64,000 bases of DNA from Bacillus sp. OK048 (GTDB lineage Bacteria; Bacillota; Bacilli; Bacillales; Cytobacillaceae): positions 1 to 64,000 of the forward strand of contig NZ_FNHN01000015.1 in assembly GCF_900103525.1 (NCBI RefSeq). The letters are read 5' to 3'. How positions within the stretch are numbered: the stretch's first letter is position 1; the number at the start of each line of letters is the position of its first letter. A program made the translations under genes and the position numbers. Positions 16,512 to 25,865 of the stretch are shown here, one piece after another. The notes under the pieces were generated by a model that did not search any database, was not told the origin of the DNA, and worked only from the letters and a program-made list of their open reading frames with translations.

Positions 16512-17615
16512 TTAAAGCGACAAAGTAGACACAGGACGATTATTTTCAATTAAAGCATTTCTGACTCCATTTATACCGCCGCCAGTTCCTCCAAATACAA
16601 ATCTTCCTTTTTCTAAGTCAAAACTTCCTCCATAGCCATTCCACATCTTATTTTCATGTCTCCAGTTGATATTCTGTAAACCAGAAATATATAACTTCCA
16701 GTTAACAACTTCCTCGCTATTAAGGAGATTATTAACATACTTACCAATGCCTTGAAGAGTAACAGCTGTACCAATGATATACTTTTTACGGTCATTACAA
16801 TCAGCAGGAAGTGCTTTAAATATCTCGTTAAATACATCATTAACAGTTACTTTTAGGTCATTGTAATTTTCAAAATTTAAAGTATTATTTTTATCATTAT
16901 CGCTTCCTGAAATCATAAAAGAAATTGTATTACGTAGAGTGGAAAGCAACATTAAGTTAGTATTATTTTCGCGTAGTTGTGTCTTTTCTGATTCTACTCC
17001 ATATTTAACTAAGTATTCATTTTCCCTTGCTAACTCTTTAGCCATAGTTGTATATGGATCGTTATTATCAAATTTTAATGAAGTTGACTTCGTTGGCGTT
17101 TTAGCCAAGTTATTTAAATCATGAAATAATTGTTGTTCATATTCAGTATCCATGCTTTCGAAAATAACAACAGGGATGCACATATTTTCTAAGTATTCAA
17201 GCTTTTGTTTTAAGCTTACCTTTTCTTCTTCTGATTTCGCGTTTTTAACTTGTTTTCGCATATTATTTAAGGCAAGTTTAATTCCTTCGATCCTGTGCTG
17301 ACCATCATTAATACTTAATACAGAATTTATATCAATGGTCACTGCCTTTGATTGATCATCATACTGAATTTCTCCACGGCAAGTTGCTGTCACAGCACTT
17401 AAAAAACAATAGTTTCTTTTATTAACACCTTTAAGTACATATTCAGCTATTTCTTTTACTCTTGCCTTGTTAACGTTACGTTGTACATCCTGAAATACAA
17501 CTAGAAATCTTTCAATTGATTTGTAAGGAATCATTGTTGTATATATTCTTTTTCCGAATTGATTACCAGCCGCACCTGAAAAACTAATTCCAATTTCAAT
17601 ATTTGATGTATTCAT
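16512..17615 (-). CDS. DndB-like DGQHR-domain protein
   Basis: About 367 residues. SINDGQHRIEGIKLAL (about 98-113) is the DGQHR signature of the DndB family; the following QQLFHDLNNLAKTPTKS stretch is typical too. DndB proteins regulate DNA phosphorothioation genes by repressing transcription. No dndA, C, D or E gene lies in the window, so this is an orphan or part of a different system. The ATG at 17615 has GAGGCGG upstream. A CAGCGCGCTG palindrome 40 bases before the start, and two more copies farther up, look like an autoregulatory operator set. Confidence 0.75.
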   Translation of the reverse strand: MNTSNIEIGISFSGAAGNQFGKRIYTTMIPYKSIERFLVVFQDVQRNVNKARVKEIAEYVLKGVNKRNYCFLSAVTATCRGEIQYDDQSKAVTIDINSVLSINDGQHRIEGIKLALNNMRKQVKNAKSEEEKVSLKQKLEYLENMCIPVVIFESMDTEYEQQLFHDLNNLAKTPTKSTSLKFDNNDPYTTMAKELARENEYLVKYGVESEKTQLRENNTNLMLLSTLRNTISFMISGSDNDKNNTLNFENYNDLKVTVNDVFNEIFKALPADCNDRKKYIIGTAVTLQGIGKYVNNLLNSEEVVNWKLYISGLQNINWRHENKMWNGYGGSFDLEKGRFVFGGTGGGINGVRNALIENNRPVSTLSL

Positions 17616-17654
17616 ACCCAACCGCCTCGCTTTTATATTGTTAATTACAATATA

Positions 17655-17664
17655 CAGCGCGCTG
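17655..17664. promoter_or_regulatory. palindrome copy 1, proximal to the DndB-like gene
   Basis: Perfect 10-bp palindrome CAGCGCGCTG, 40 bases upstream of the DndB-like ATG, where a repressor would cover the promoter. Two related copies lie at 17834 and 17948. Confidence 0.6.
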
Positions 17665-17826
17665 GTCATCGCCGTCAATAAAAATTATTTGTTTTTTTCA
17701 AAAAAATTTAATTATGCAGTTAAAAACACGCCAATTTAATATTAATACTTGTACTTTTGATAAAATTCCACAAGCATGCTAAAAAATAAAATAAATTAAG
17801 ATTAAATAAAAACAATAACCGCTTTG

Positions 17827-17854
17827 TTTTTCATTCAGCGCGCTGAATGAAAAA
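17827..17854. promoter_or_regulatory. palindrome copy 2, perfect 28-bp
   Basis: Perfect 28-bp inverted repeat with no loop: core TTCAGCGCGCTGAA (17834-17847) extended by CA and five T on the left and TG and five A on the right. A zero-loop palindrome is an operator shape, not a terminator shape. Confidence 0.7.
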
Positions 17855-17947
17855 TATCCATATTATTAATTAATTTATTTACAACATTAATAAAACTCCT
17901 GAAAAAATAATTTCAAGAGTTTCATTAAGATTATTACCAAAATAATT

Positions 17948-17961
17948 TTCAGCACGCTGAA
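17948..17961. promoter_or_regulatory. palindrome copy 3, one mismatch
   Basis: TTCAGCACGCTGAA, identical to copy 2's core except one base. It lies 114 bases from copy 2; together the three sites span about 300 bases of otherwise gene-free DNA. Confidence 0.6.
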
Positions 17962-18157
17962 TTATTTTTGATTAATTGTAGTAAATCCCTATCCTCGTGT
18001 CTCTTATTAGAGTTTTCTGATAGGTTTACAACAAAGTCCCTTGTAAAAGCAATTTCCAAGGCATATCTCAATTTTAGATTTCAAAACAACCAAAATAAAA
18101 GTCTATTGCCGCAAATATACACACGTAATTCAAATGATTATTGAAGAATCATAGCCA

Positions 18158-19279
18158 TTAAGGGGATGCTTGTAAAAGTTCCACTGGCGCGAATCCTTTT
18201 GTCTTACGGAGATTCATTCTATGTTCAAAGTTTACCATCGAATCAGAACAATCAATGCTATCAAAATTTAATCGGTTTAATGTTAGCTTATCTATCTTAA
18301 CCGAAAGTACAACTACTTTTTTAAGATGTCCAGTTGTAGTGTCCAATTGATTATCGAGTGCGTGAATATAAATTGTATCAAGAGGACGTAGCGCAAACAT
18401 ATCCCTAGCTATCTGATGCACACAACTAAAAACATAATCTTGTTGTATATCATAAATTCCGAAACAGGCATGCTCTTGATAATGACCTTACCTGTGCTTG
18501 TCAAGGTCTTCATCTCGTTAGGTACTACATTCTTAGAATTAATGTCAAATTCAACTTCCATGTAATTTGGTGCTTCAAGGAAAAACTCAAAACCACTACC
18601 GAACTCACTTAGATCATCAAGAGGAGCAAAATCTTCAATTGCTTCGAAGTAGGCATCCAAGTCCCCATCCAAAATTCTCGTTGCAATTTGTACTAAGGTA
18701 TGCCATTCCTGATACTCTTCTTCATCTTTCTTTCTCGCTTCTAATACACTATTTCGCAATTCATCTAATTTCTTTTCTTCCTGCTTAAACATTTTCGTAA
18801 ATAAACCTGGTTTATAGTTTTGTAAAATTTCTAATGCTACTCTTTCATTAGGTCCCGGGTTTCTAATTATAAAAGGTGGTTCTGTATTCTTTATATCTGC
18901 CCAATCAACAAAATCCCACATTCTTTATGAATGGACTTTATCATTTCTAATTTGTTTTCAAACATTTCTACTTCAAATCTGTTACGTTGTAATTCCTCAA
19001 GCTTTTCTCTTTCTTTTTGATGAGTTCTAGTTCTCTTTGTCGTTGGTAGGAAGCACTTTTATAACTTCTTGAACTGTTGCCTCTTCTTGTTTTGCCACCA
19101 GAAGTTGATGTATGCGAAAGATCAGTCTCCGGCAAGGATACTGTTGTTCGTCTTTGACCTCTGGAATTAACAGAATATCTTAATCCTTTCACACCTACAC
19201 TTGCACCTACACCTCTACTGCTTACATTTAATCGTACTCCAGGAGCAATTTTAAAGCTTTTCCTAAATCCAAAACCCAT
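18158..19279 (-). pseudogene. DUF4236 protein gene with three frameshifts
   Basis: The N-terminus (MGFGFRKSFKIAPGVRLNVS, GGGGG upstream) is the DUF4236 domain, a small beta-rich module common in Gram-positives. The frame then breaks three times: near 19015, near 18920 (GGGG to GGG pattern) and near 18465 (TTTT to TTT pattern). Rejoining the frames gives one protein of about 370 residues ending in PVELLQASP. All three breaks look like one-base deletions, two of them in homopolymers, so sequence error is an alternative to decay. The function of the long C-terminal part is unknown. Confidence 0.75.
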
Positions 19280-19375
19280 GACTTGGGCCCCCTGCTATAT
19301 ATTAATATTTTAAAATTACATTAATTTTCCAGAAAACAAGAGAAAATGTTTTAAGTGATCAATAATGATTACACA

Positions 19376-20239
19376 TTATTTATTCTTTAAATTCTTGAAT
19401 TGAAAAATGGGGACAGTTTGATTAATTGAGAAAAAGCCACCAATTAAATCATTCTCAATTTCTTTTAATTGAAAGTCCTTTGCGTCTTTAATTAAAGTAA
19501 AAGAATAACCTATTGTCTGACCCCAATCCTTTTTAGCATGTTCTCTTAATCGATTTCTTAATTTTTGAGATTGCCCAATGTAAAGAATAGTATTTGTTTC
19601 AAGTCCTTTTATACGATATACACCTGGATTATTAGGCATTTGAGACAAACTTTCTTCTCCTAAATAGTCTGACCATGAAAGTCCCATAAAAGTGGAAGAA
19701 GTAGGAGTGCCTTGAAAATTTAATGGTTTACAGCTATTTCCCCATGCAATGTTACGGTTTTCAGACTCAAGTAATTTTCTTCCGCGAAAACGACTTGTGC
19801 TACCCCTTGATTTAATATAATCTTGATGAAAACGTCCATGATTACAATATGTTGACTCTCCATATTGCACTCGATAATCCCATAATAGAAAGCTTTCTAA
19901 TCCTTCACGATCCTCTTTTGAAAGTTCTATTGTGGATACTGAAATCTCAAAATCCCATCCTTTAGAATCTTTCCAAGCCCATAATGAGGGTGATGCAGTA
20001 TGTGGATCATTAAAGGGCATTTGTTCTTTAAGTGCATTTCTTATAAGATCAGTAAGCCTCTCACGTAAGTTTCTACCTGTTTGTCCTATGTACATGAGGT
20101 GAGTATGACCTACTGGTTTAATACGATACATTCCAGGAAAAGTAGGTAATATCCTCTTTGTCTCCATTATTTTCGCAAATGAATACCAAGGAGTCCAATT
20201 CAACCCAGCCCAATTTTCATCTAAATATGTTGCATTCAT
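19376..20239 (-). CDS. tandem GIY-YIG nuclease
   Basis: 287 residues with two GIY-YIG-like cores: GMYRIKPVG ... MYIGQTGRNLRERL (about 36-62) and GVYRIKGLE ... LYIGQSQKLRNRLREHA (about 205-235). Each has the paired tyrosines and a following Arg. GIY-YIG enzymes cut DNA as single-strand nickases or, when paired, as double-strand nucleases; two domains in one chain could give a double cut (inference). AAGGTG precedes the ATG. It follows the DUF6884 gene by 16 bases, so the two are probably co-transcribed. Confidence 0.8.
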   Translation of the reverse strand: MNATYLDENWAGLNWTPWYSFAKIMETKRILPTFPGMYRIKPVGHTHLMYIGQTGRNLRERLTDLIRNALKEQMPFNDPHTASPSLWAWKDSKGWDFEISVSTIELSKEDREGLESFLLWDYRVQYGESTYCNHGRFHQDYIKSRGSTSRFRGRKLLESENRNIAWGNSCKPLNFQGTPTSSTFMGLSWSDYLGEESLSQMPNNPGVYRIKGLETNTILYIGQSQKLRNRLREHAKKDWGQTIGYSFTLIKDAKDFQLKEIENDLIGGFFSINQTVPIFQFKNLKNK

Positions 20240-20255
20240 TTCTACACCTTCGTAT

Positions 20256-20681
20256 CTAATATCTGTTTTTCAAATATTGAATTTGCTCTCCAAACCCCGT
20301 TCCTTTTAATGGCACGTTGCAAGTAAATCCGGCCTCTTCCAGATTAGGAAGTAAGTATTGTCTGTACTTTTCACTAGCAAAAATGTAAATGTGGCTTTCA
20401 TATGGAAGTTCTCTCTGAATTTCATCAAATACATTTTCTGACCAATTCTTCCTTTCTGCAACTTTCATATTATTTAAAGTTACATCGTATGGAGAAATTA
20501 TTGTATCTTTCTTCAATAATCCATATTTTGTAGATAAAATATACCAATCATCAAATCGAAATTTTTGTATACATAAGTTTGTTTTACTAAACAAATCAAA
20601 GGGTTTGTACATTTCTTATGCTTCATAAGAGTAATTTTGTTTACTCTTTGTACAACTTACCAATGCAATCTTTTTAGTCAC
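20256..20681 (-). pseudogene. DUF6884 gene with in-frame TAA
   Basis: A continuous frame from a GTG at 20681 starts TKKIALVSCTKSKQ, the typical DUF6884/YaaA-like opening, and continues through WYILSTKYGLLKKD and PYDVTLNNMKVAERKNW. One TAA at 20616-20618 interrupts it after YSYEA. Without that stop the protein is about 141 residues and complete. A downstream ATG at 20612 would give a 118-residue form lacking the VSCTKSK motif. DUF6884 proteins are predicted nucleotide- or base-processing enzymes, frequent in phage and defence loci. Confidence 0.7.
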
Positions 20682-20702
20682 TATTTATCACTACACTTTC
20701 AA

Positions 20703-20978
20703 CTAAAGTAGAACTCCCTTAAAATATTCATCAACTGTCCATTCATGTGAAGGATTATTTTTTCTACCTGGTTTAATACATTGATGTTGAAAAATTTTAT
20801 CTATTTGATGACAACTTCTCTTTAAATATTCACCGATAATTTGTCTCGCTTATTTGAATCCTCCGTAATGTCTTCCACTAATTTCAGATATTAAATTGAA
20901 ATTCCCATCTTTCCATTCACTAACAATATACCTTCCTGATATTCTATCCCCTTCTATTGTAAAAAAATGATTTTTCAT
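20703..20978 (-). pseudogene. small unknown gene with in-frame TAA
   Basis: From an ATG at 20978 (GGATGA upstream) a frame of 92 codons runs to TAG at 20703, encoding KNHFFTIEGDRISGRYIV at the start and PSHEWTVDEYFKGVLL at the end. A single TAA at 20850-20852 interrupts it after GGFK. I do not recognise the product; it looks like a small one-domain protein of the same operon. Confidence 0.55.
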
Positions 20979-21057
20979 TAAATATCATCCTTTGATAGAA
21001 AATTCAAAACACAAATAGCTAAACATATATGGATTTTGTCCGTAGCTCAAGTTAACA

Positions 21058-21741
21058 TCAGCCTTTTAGAAAATGGGTAAGCGCTACTTCATGCTCATTA
21101 GGTATTTCAACAAACTTTGTACTTCGAATATGGAATCTTTTTGCTTTATTGATATTTTTACCACCTAGAGGATTAATATGGTATGACAAATTACCAGTTC
21201 CAAAGAATTTCTTATTATGTTCTCCTTTGCATAGGTATACAATCTTATCATTTTCTTCTAAATAATCGTGTATTGATCTAATTAATCGTCGGTAACAAGC
21301 TTTATCTTCAATTTTTTTTGGCACTAATCCAGTACACAAAAATACATAATTAGCATTATCTATTTCTTGTAGAATTGTTCTCTTGTTTTCTTTCATAGTA
21401 CTTTCATATTGAATTTGATGATTGTTTTTTAAGTCATCAAGAATTGTTTGTAATTTAGATGACTTTGGCTCGTAGTATGGATGTATGTTTACAATTGTTA
21501 TTGACCCTATTTTTATTTTTTTTAAATCCTTAAATGCGATATGAGCACAATAGTTAATAGTTTCATCTGAAACTGTTTTACTTGCATGACTTGGATTCAT
21601 TAAAATAAATAGCAATTTATTCTTATAATTATTATCTAGCTCTGCGGATAAATAATATCTAACTTTATATTGAGTATTAGGTATCGGTTGTGGATCACAT
21701 TCAGTCGGTACCTTAACATAATCTGGGTATTTCTTAGACAT
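21058..21741 (-). CDS. DUF1643 protein
   Basis: About 227 residues. The opening YKVRYYLSAEL ... LLFILMNPSHASKTVSDETI (about 25-63) is the DUF1643 signature. The family is widespread in mobile DNA; its fold resembles uracil-DNA glycosylases but its reaction is unproven. The ATG at 21741 overlaps the stop of the preceding broken gene by 8 bases (ATGTCTAA), so it was translated by coupling. It belongs to a reverse-strand run with DUF6884 and GIY-YIG genes. Confidence 0.75.
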   Translation of the reverse strand: MSKKYPDYVKVPTECDPQPIPNTQYKVRYYLSAELDNNYKNKLLFILMNPSHASKTVSDETINYCAHIAFKDLKKIKIGSITIVNIHPYYEPKSSKLQTILDDLKNNHQIQYESTMKENKRTILQEIDNANYVFLCTGLVPKKIEDKACYRRLIRSIHDYLEENDKIVYLCKGEHNKKFFGTGNLSYHINPLGGKNINKAKRFHIRSTKFVEIPNEHEVALTHFLKG

Positions 21742-22533
21742 TAGAGTCATTCCTTTCGAAATCTTTTTGAAGCTCTGCTAAAGTTTCCTTTGTTTTTTTC
21801 GATTTTTCTTCAAAATTCCCTTGCCTACCTCGGCCTGTAAAAAATGGTGCTCGTACAACGGGAATGTTCTCTACATAGAAAACACCTCTCCATTGTTTTT
21901 TGAATTTTCATTTTCTTTAAGTTCCCGTAAGAATTCATATGCAACATCCCCTGCTGGAACAAGTATGTCTGGTGACACTGCCTTGATTTCATTATGGATC
22001 ATTTCAATTGACAATTGTTCGTTATATCCATCGCCATTAAGAAGATGGATTTTTCTTGCATCAGTAAGGTACATTAATGAAATATCAATATGCCATAACG
22101 CAAGAGTTTCTACTGCATGACGGTAGCTACCTGCATGAAATTGGCTTGGTTTAAGAAATTTGTTGCACTTATTCTTAATTAAACGATACTCTACATCTGT
22201 GTAATTTTCAGCAAGGAGCAATACTTCCCGCACGAAGAGCATCCGAGTCTTGTGTTACCATCATAATCCTTATTCCTTTTCTGTCTGTAAAAATCCCTCT
22301 CCTATAAAAGGAAGATCTGCACCTCTTCGTTTGCTAGTTTTTTCTTGTTTATTTATGAAACTTTCCATAATGGAAAAATACGAGAGATTTTTGTTTCTTA
22401 ATTCCTTCTTTATAACATGATATGGAGTCTTGTAATCTGGTTTTTCAAATTTCTCATCAATAAAATAATTGCCTTTGGGATATATTGTTTCATCAATTGT
22501 TAATGCTTTTTCCCATTCTTTAATATTTCTCAA
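21734..22533 (-). pseudogene. unknown gene with multiple frameshifts, upstream of DUF1643
   Basis: Starts at a TTG (22533) with GGGGGTG upstream: RNIKEWEKALTIDETIYPKG. The frame breaks near 22290 and 22240 and again near 21885; joining the frames gives a protein of about 260 residues running through LPFIGEGFLQT, MMVTQDSDAL, LLLAENYTDVEYRL, SPDILVPAGDVAYEFL and FFTGRGRQGNFEEKS. The pattern is reminiscent of uracil-DNA-glycosylase-like folds but no active-site motif is secure. Its stop overlaps the DUF1643 start, marking the two as an operon. Confidence 0.6.
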
Positions 22534-22817
22534 TATTACACCCCCATTTTACAGTACGATTTTAGAGTCAAAAAAACTCTTAATTGTTTCTTAACAAATA
22601 AGAGTTTCTTCTGATTGTCCTTTTAAGTAGATTTCATCCTAAAAACTAACTCTAGCTTTTTCCAAATTCAAATTGATTACTATTTCATGAAATATAAACC
22701 AACCCATAAATTTCACCTTTTTGATTTTAGTAACATTTTATCATATTTTTGGAAAATTTAGATGAATATTTTTACATTTTTGATATAATTATAGGAAAAA
22801 AGTTAGGGGCAGTATGA

Positions 22818-23063
22818 ATGAGAATAGGGATTTTAGTAGCAGCAGTCATAATATCATTCACTTTATCGGCTTGTGGTAAGGAGGTAGGTGTTGGTACTCC
22901 TTGTGATATTAAAGGGAATATTAGCTACAACACTGGGGAAAAAATTTATCACTTGCCGGAGGATCAGTACTATGATGTTACTGAAATTAATCAATCAGGT
23001 GAGAAATGGTTCTGTTCAGAGGAAGAGGCTGAGGAAGCTGGGTTTAGGAGATCTCTTAGATAA
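22818..23063 (+). CDS. small lipoprotein with sunset-like domain
   Basis: 81 residues. Residues 1-18 form a lipoprotein signal ending in LSAC, so Cys19 should be lipidated and the protein anchored outside the membrane. The rest (CDIKGNISYNTGEKIYHLP ... WFCSEEEAEEAGFRRS) is the small domain often called sunset, found at the ends of secreted thermonucleases and as stand-alone lipoproteins. AGGGGCAGT precedes the start. Monocistronic. Confidence 0.8.
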   Translation: MRIGILVAAVIISFTLSACGKEVGVGTPCDIKGNISYNTGEKIYHLPEDQYYDVTEINQSGEKWFCSEEEAEEAGFRRSLR

Positions 23064-23228
23064 AGCACAGTTTAATAGTTGAACGGTTTGCTCAGTTATT
23101 TGACCGATAAACATTAGTAATATAATGAGAATTTTATTTTAAAAGTACAACAATACAACAATAGAAGAATTTGCGAAAGAAAAATATGGTAAAATAATAT
23201 AATCAGTAAGTCTTTTAGGAGGAGATTA

Positions 23229-24143
23229 ATGAATAATCAATATTACAGGAATTTTACCATACTAACGGGTACAGCTATAATAATTCTAGCTATTCTTAGA
23301 GCCGTTGGAGCTTTTTCTCCTAGTATACTAGTAATGCTTTGTGTATCGGTTGCTGCTTTAATGTATTCTCTTGTTGATTTTAGTTTGGAATTAAAAAGAG
23401 GTAAAAAAATTATACTTACACTTGATATCATAGCAATAGTTTTCCTCATTTTGTCTTTTACAACTAAAGGTATGAAGAAGTTATTCAGTATCGATATACT
23501 GACCGTCCCTTCCGAGGTTGTTACATTATTAGCTTTTGGAGTAGTTATCCTAACTATTGGAATCAAAGACAGAAAAGTAATTTTTGAAACTATTGAAACT
23601 ATTAAGAGTAAAATCTATGTAGATACAAAGAAAAAGCTTTCCACATTAGATAGCGATGTTGCTAAGCAAACTATGCAAGAATTAGCAAACTATGAATATA
23701 ACACTGTATTTAACCTGAACAAGATAATTCTTGAATTAAAAAAATATGATGGATATGTTAAGCAATCAAACACAATTCACGATGGCTGGTCAATATTTTC
23801 TGATTGCTTTGAATATTACAGAATAACAAATGAAGGTCCTTTTTATGACTATGGGCTTAATTCGCTTTTCTGGAATTTCGAAGAACACCTCAACTCTGCT
23901 GCTCATATTTTTTCTCAACTTTCAAATCCCGATATACCCCTTAAAATAGCTAATATAGTAATATTTAAAGAAAGCTTCGATGTACACAGATATTCAAGAA
24001 TTAGAAGTAGTAACTCTTCACAAGAATATGTCAAAGCATACCAACATATTGCTGAGGCTCTAAAAAGTTGGGATGAACTTAAATCAATCGCGGTAACCAA
24101 ATATGAATATCATGGCACCATTGACTTCTCTCATAATGATTGA
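23229..24143 (+). CDS. four-helix membrane protein with cytoplasmic tail
   Basis: 304 residues, family not recognised. Four hydrophobic helices in the first 110 residues (about 9-27, 30-50, 62-80, 92-110) are followed by a roughly 190-residue soluble, mostly helical domain. Membrane-plus-soluble layouts like this occur among defence effectors, but there is no motif here to support that. GGAGGAG lies 5 bases before the ATG. A terminator follows at 24189. Confidence 0.65.
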   Translation: MNNQYYRNFTILTGTAIIILAILRAVGAFSPSILVMLCVSVAALMYSLVDFSLELKRGKKIILTLDIIAIVFLILSFTTKGMKKLFSIDILTVPSEVVTLLAFGVVILTIGIKDRKVIFETIETIKSKIYVDTKKKLSTLDSDVAKQTMQELANYEYNTVFNLNKIILELKKYDGYVKQSNTIHDGWSIFSDCFEYYRITNEGPFYDYGLNSLFWNFEEHLNSAAHIFSQLSNPDIPLKIANIVIFKESFDVHRYSRIRSSNSSQEYVKAYQHIAEALKSWDELKSIAVTKYEYHGTIDFSHND

Positions 24144-24188
24144 GAAATAATTCTTGATTAAGCTACCAGTGCTTTAGTTTTAAAAATC

Positions 24189-24217
24189 AGACCACAATCA
24201 GTGGTCTTTTTCTTTTT
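24189..24217 (+). terminator. rho-independent terminator
   Basis: GACCAC (24190-24195) pairs with GTGGTC (24201-24206), then a T-rich run to 24217, after the membrane-protein gene. Confidence 0.8.
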
Positions 24218-24271
24218 GAAAAAGTATCTATATAATTCGTACACAATATAAAAAATTGATTTTAATCCAAG

Positions 24272-24296
24272 AAAAAACCTAGCATTATAGCTAGGC
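24272..24296 (-). terminator. terminator overlapping the zinc-ribbon gene stop
   Basis: Minus-strand stem CCTAGC/GCTAGG (24278-24283 with 24290-24295) followed by six T. The stop of the gene ending at 24291 lies inside it. Confidence 0.8.
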
Positions 24297-24536
24297 TCCG
24301 GTGATACCAGGAGAATGTTTGAAAGTTCTTACAAAATCTACGATACAAGTTTCGCATACATCAAATTTCCATCTTTCTTCATCATACATGGAGCCATATC
24401 CAAAAGATATGTTGAACGAATGAAATTTATCTTCCTCAAAACCATATTCAGTTATTTTTTCCGTCTTGCCACATTTGTTGCATGTAATTGATGTGGGTAT
24501 TTTTTTCGTTACTTGTATTTCTTTAAATTCTTTCAT
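24291..24536 (-). CDS. small CxxC zinc-ribbon-like protein
   Basis: 81 residues with two Cys pairs, CNKC (19-22) and CETC near 63-66, an arrangement typical of a zinc ribbon. Between them lies FGYGSMYDEERWKFDVC. No other domain. GGGGGAGA lies upstream of the ATG at 24536. Function unknown; similar small proteins are often annotated as hypothetical in Bacillus. Confidence 0.65.
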   Translation of the reverse strand: MKEFKEIQVTKKIPTSITCNKCGKTEKITEYGFEEDKFHSFNISFGYGSMYDEERWKFDVCETCIVDFVRTFKHSPGITGA

Positions 24537-24753
24537 AATTTCAATCTCTCCCCCGATTATTCAATATGAACATGATAATCCATCATACTTCTAGAATATC
24601 TCCTGAATCTCATTTTTGGCAATACCAATGTTCGATTATTATAAGCGGAGAATTTTATACTACATAACTAAGAACAAGTTAATGAAAAAATGCATGTTAG
24701 GTGCGCCTTTATAAAGTAAAATAAAGGATATAATTATAAATGGAGGCATTTAA

Positions 24754-25773
24754 ATGGCTACCCCAATAACTATTATGAAAAATGATGAGCTATTAATTGA
24801 AGCAACAAATATTCAAGAAGCTGCAAGATTCCTAGCGGAGCACCTCAATACAACAATATCTAGGTGCTATGATCCAATCGAACGTGGCTATGTATATAAC
24901 ATTCCTTACTATGTGAATGAAGACGAGTTTTGTTTTGTTGCACCAGAAGAAATTGCAGCCAATCGACGGAAAGAACTTGAGGAAACAGACCATCATAATG
25001 CTCGTCGTTTTTGGTTTGTTCCATCTAATCCAGAAGAATTTGACTTAGCGGGTGCATTTAGTCGTTTTGATACAATACACTGGAGAAGGTCCGGTAATTA
25101 TGAAAATGGCGATATTATATTTATTTACGTTTCTAACAACGTACAAAAAGTACGTTATAAAGTTGAAGTAGTCAAATGATAAGTACTACCTCATGAAGTC
25201 CAATACAATAAAATGTTTTGGAAAGATGAAGAGAAATTTAAGCAATCAAAAACATGGAATTGGTCACGTTTTCGCTTAATAGATCAGGTTGATACTACTG
25301 AATTATCGTTAGCCCACTTACGTGAACATGGTGTGAAAGGAAATATACAAGGCCCACAGAAAGTTACTGGCGAACTCCGAGATTATATCATGTTGTTCTT
25401 TGATCATGATTTAACAAAAGATTATTATCCTGACGAAGTCCCTGAATCGTTAGAAGAAGGGAAGCGTAAATCTGTTATAGTCAACGTATATGAGCGTAAC
25501 CCTATTGCTCGCAAGCAATCTATAAAACATTATGGTGTTCAATTTAAAGTATGTGATTTATATTTTGAAAACCTATATGGAGAAGTGGGGAAAGATTTTA
25601 TTCATGTCCATCACATAGTACCTCTTCACGATATACAACAAGGATATGAAGTAGATCCCATTCGAGACCTCATTCCTGTTTGTCCTAACTGCCATGCAAT
25701 GCTTCATCGAAAAGAAAATGGTGACTACTTAACGCTAGAACAACTAAGAGAACGTATTTTGAAAAGGACCTAA
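24754..25773 (+). pseudogene. EVE-HNH modification-dependent endonuclease, split by two stops
   Basis: Two consecutive open frames (24754-25179 and 25213-25773) lie in the same phase, 459 bases apart, separated only by adjacent TGA TAA codons (25177-25182). The first ends in the middle of an EVE domain (RRFWFVPSNP ... GDIIFIYVSNNVQKVRYKVEVV); the second begins with the rest of it (WSRFRLIDQ ... LREHGVKGNIQGPQKV) and continues into an McrA-type HNH (HVHHIVPLHD ... VCPNCHAMLHR). EVE domains bind modified cytosine, so the ancestral enzyme was probably a Type IV restriction endonuclease. The HNH part could still be made from the ATG at 25213, but no good ribosome binding site precedes it. Confidence 0.75.
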
Positions 25774-25786
25774 ATGGTCCTTTTTT
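25763..25786 (+). terminator. terminator overlapping the HNH stop
   Basis: AAAGGACC pairs with GGTCCTTT across TAAAT, ending in a T-run. The stop codon is in the loop. Confidence 0.8.
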
Positions 25787-25865
25787 GATAATAAAACAGG
25801 AATTTTATTCCCTAATGTTTTTTAAAATTGACAGAGTAAACAAACAAAATGCCGAAGATTTCGTC

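Larger units (their letters stand above)
17700..18157. other. very AT-rich gene-free stretch
   Basis: Between the DndB-like promoter and the end of the DUF4236 pseudogene there is no coding frame. Apart from palindromes 2 and 3 the sequence is simple AT-rich DNA. Confidence 0.6.

Noticed and set aside
14750..17615. A full phosphorothioation (dnd) locus
   Set aside because: Only the DndB-like protein is present; no cysteine desulphurase, DndC, DndD or DndE in the window.
17827..17854. The 28-bp palindrome as a terminator
   Set aside because: It has no loop and no gene ends nearby; three spaced copies fit an operator set better.
15835..20978. TAA codons as evidence of stop-codon reassignment or readthrough
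   Set aside because: Intact neighbours use TAA as their normal stop and TAG and TGA lesions occur too; nonsense mutation or sequence error is simpler.
15835..20978. CG-to-TA double changes (CGA to TAA) as a deamination signature
   Set aside because: Three sites would fit, but the ancestral codons are unknown, and the stop at 33798 is better explained by CAA to TAA.
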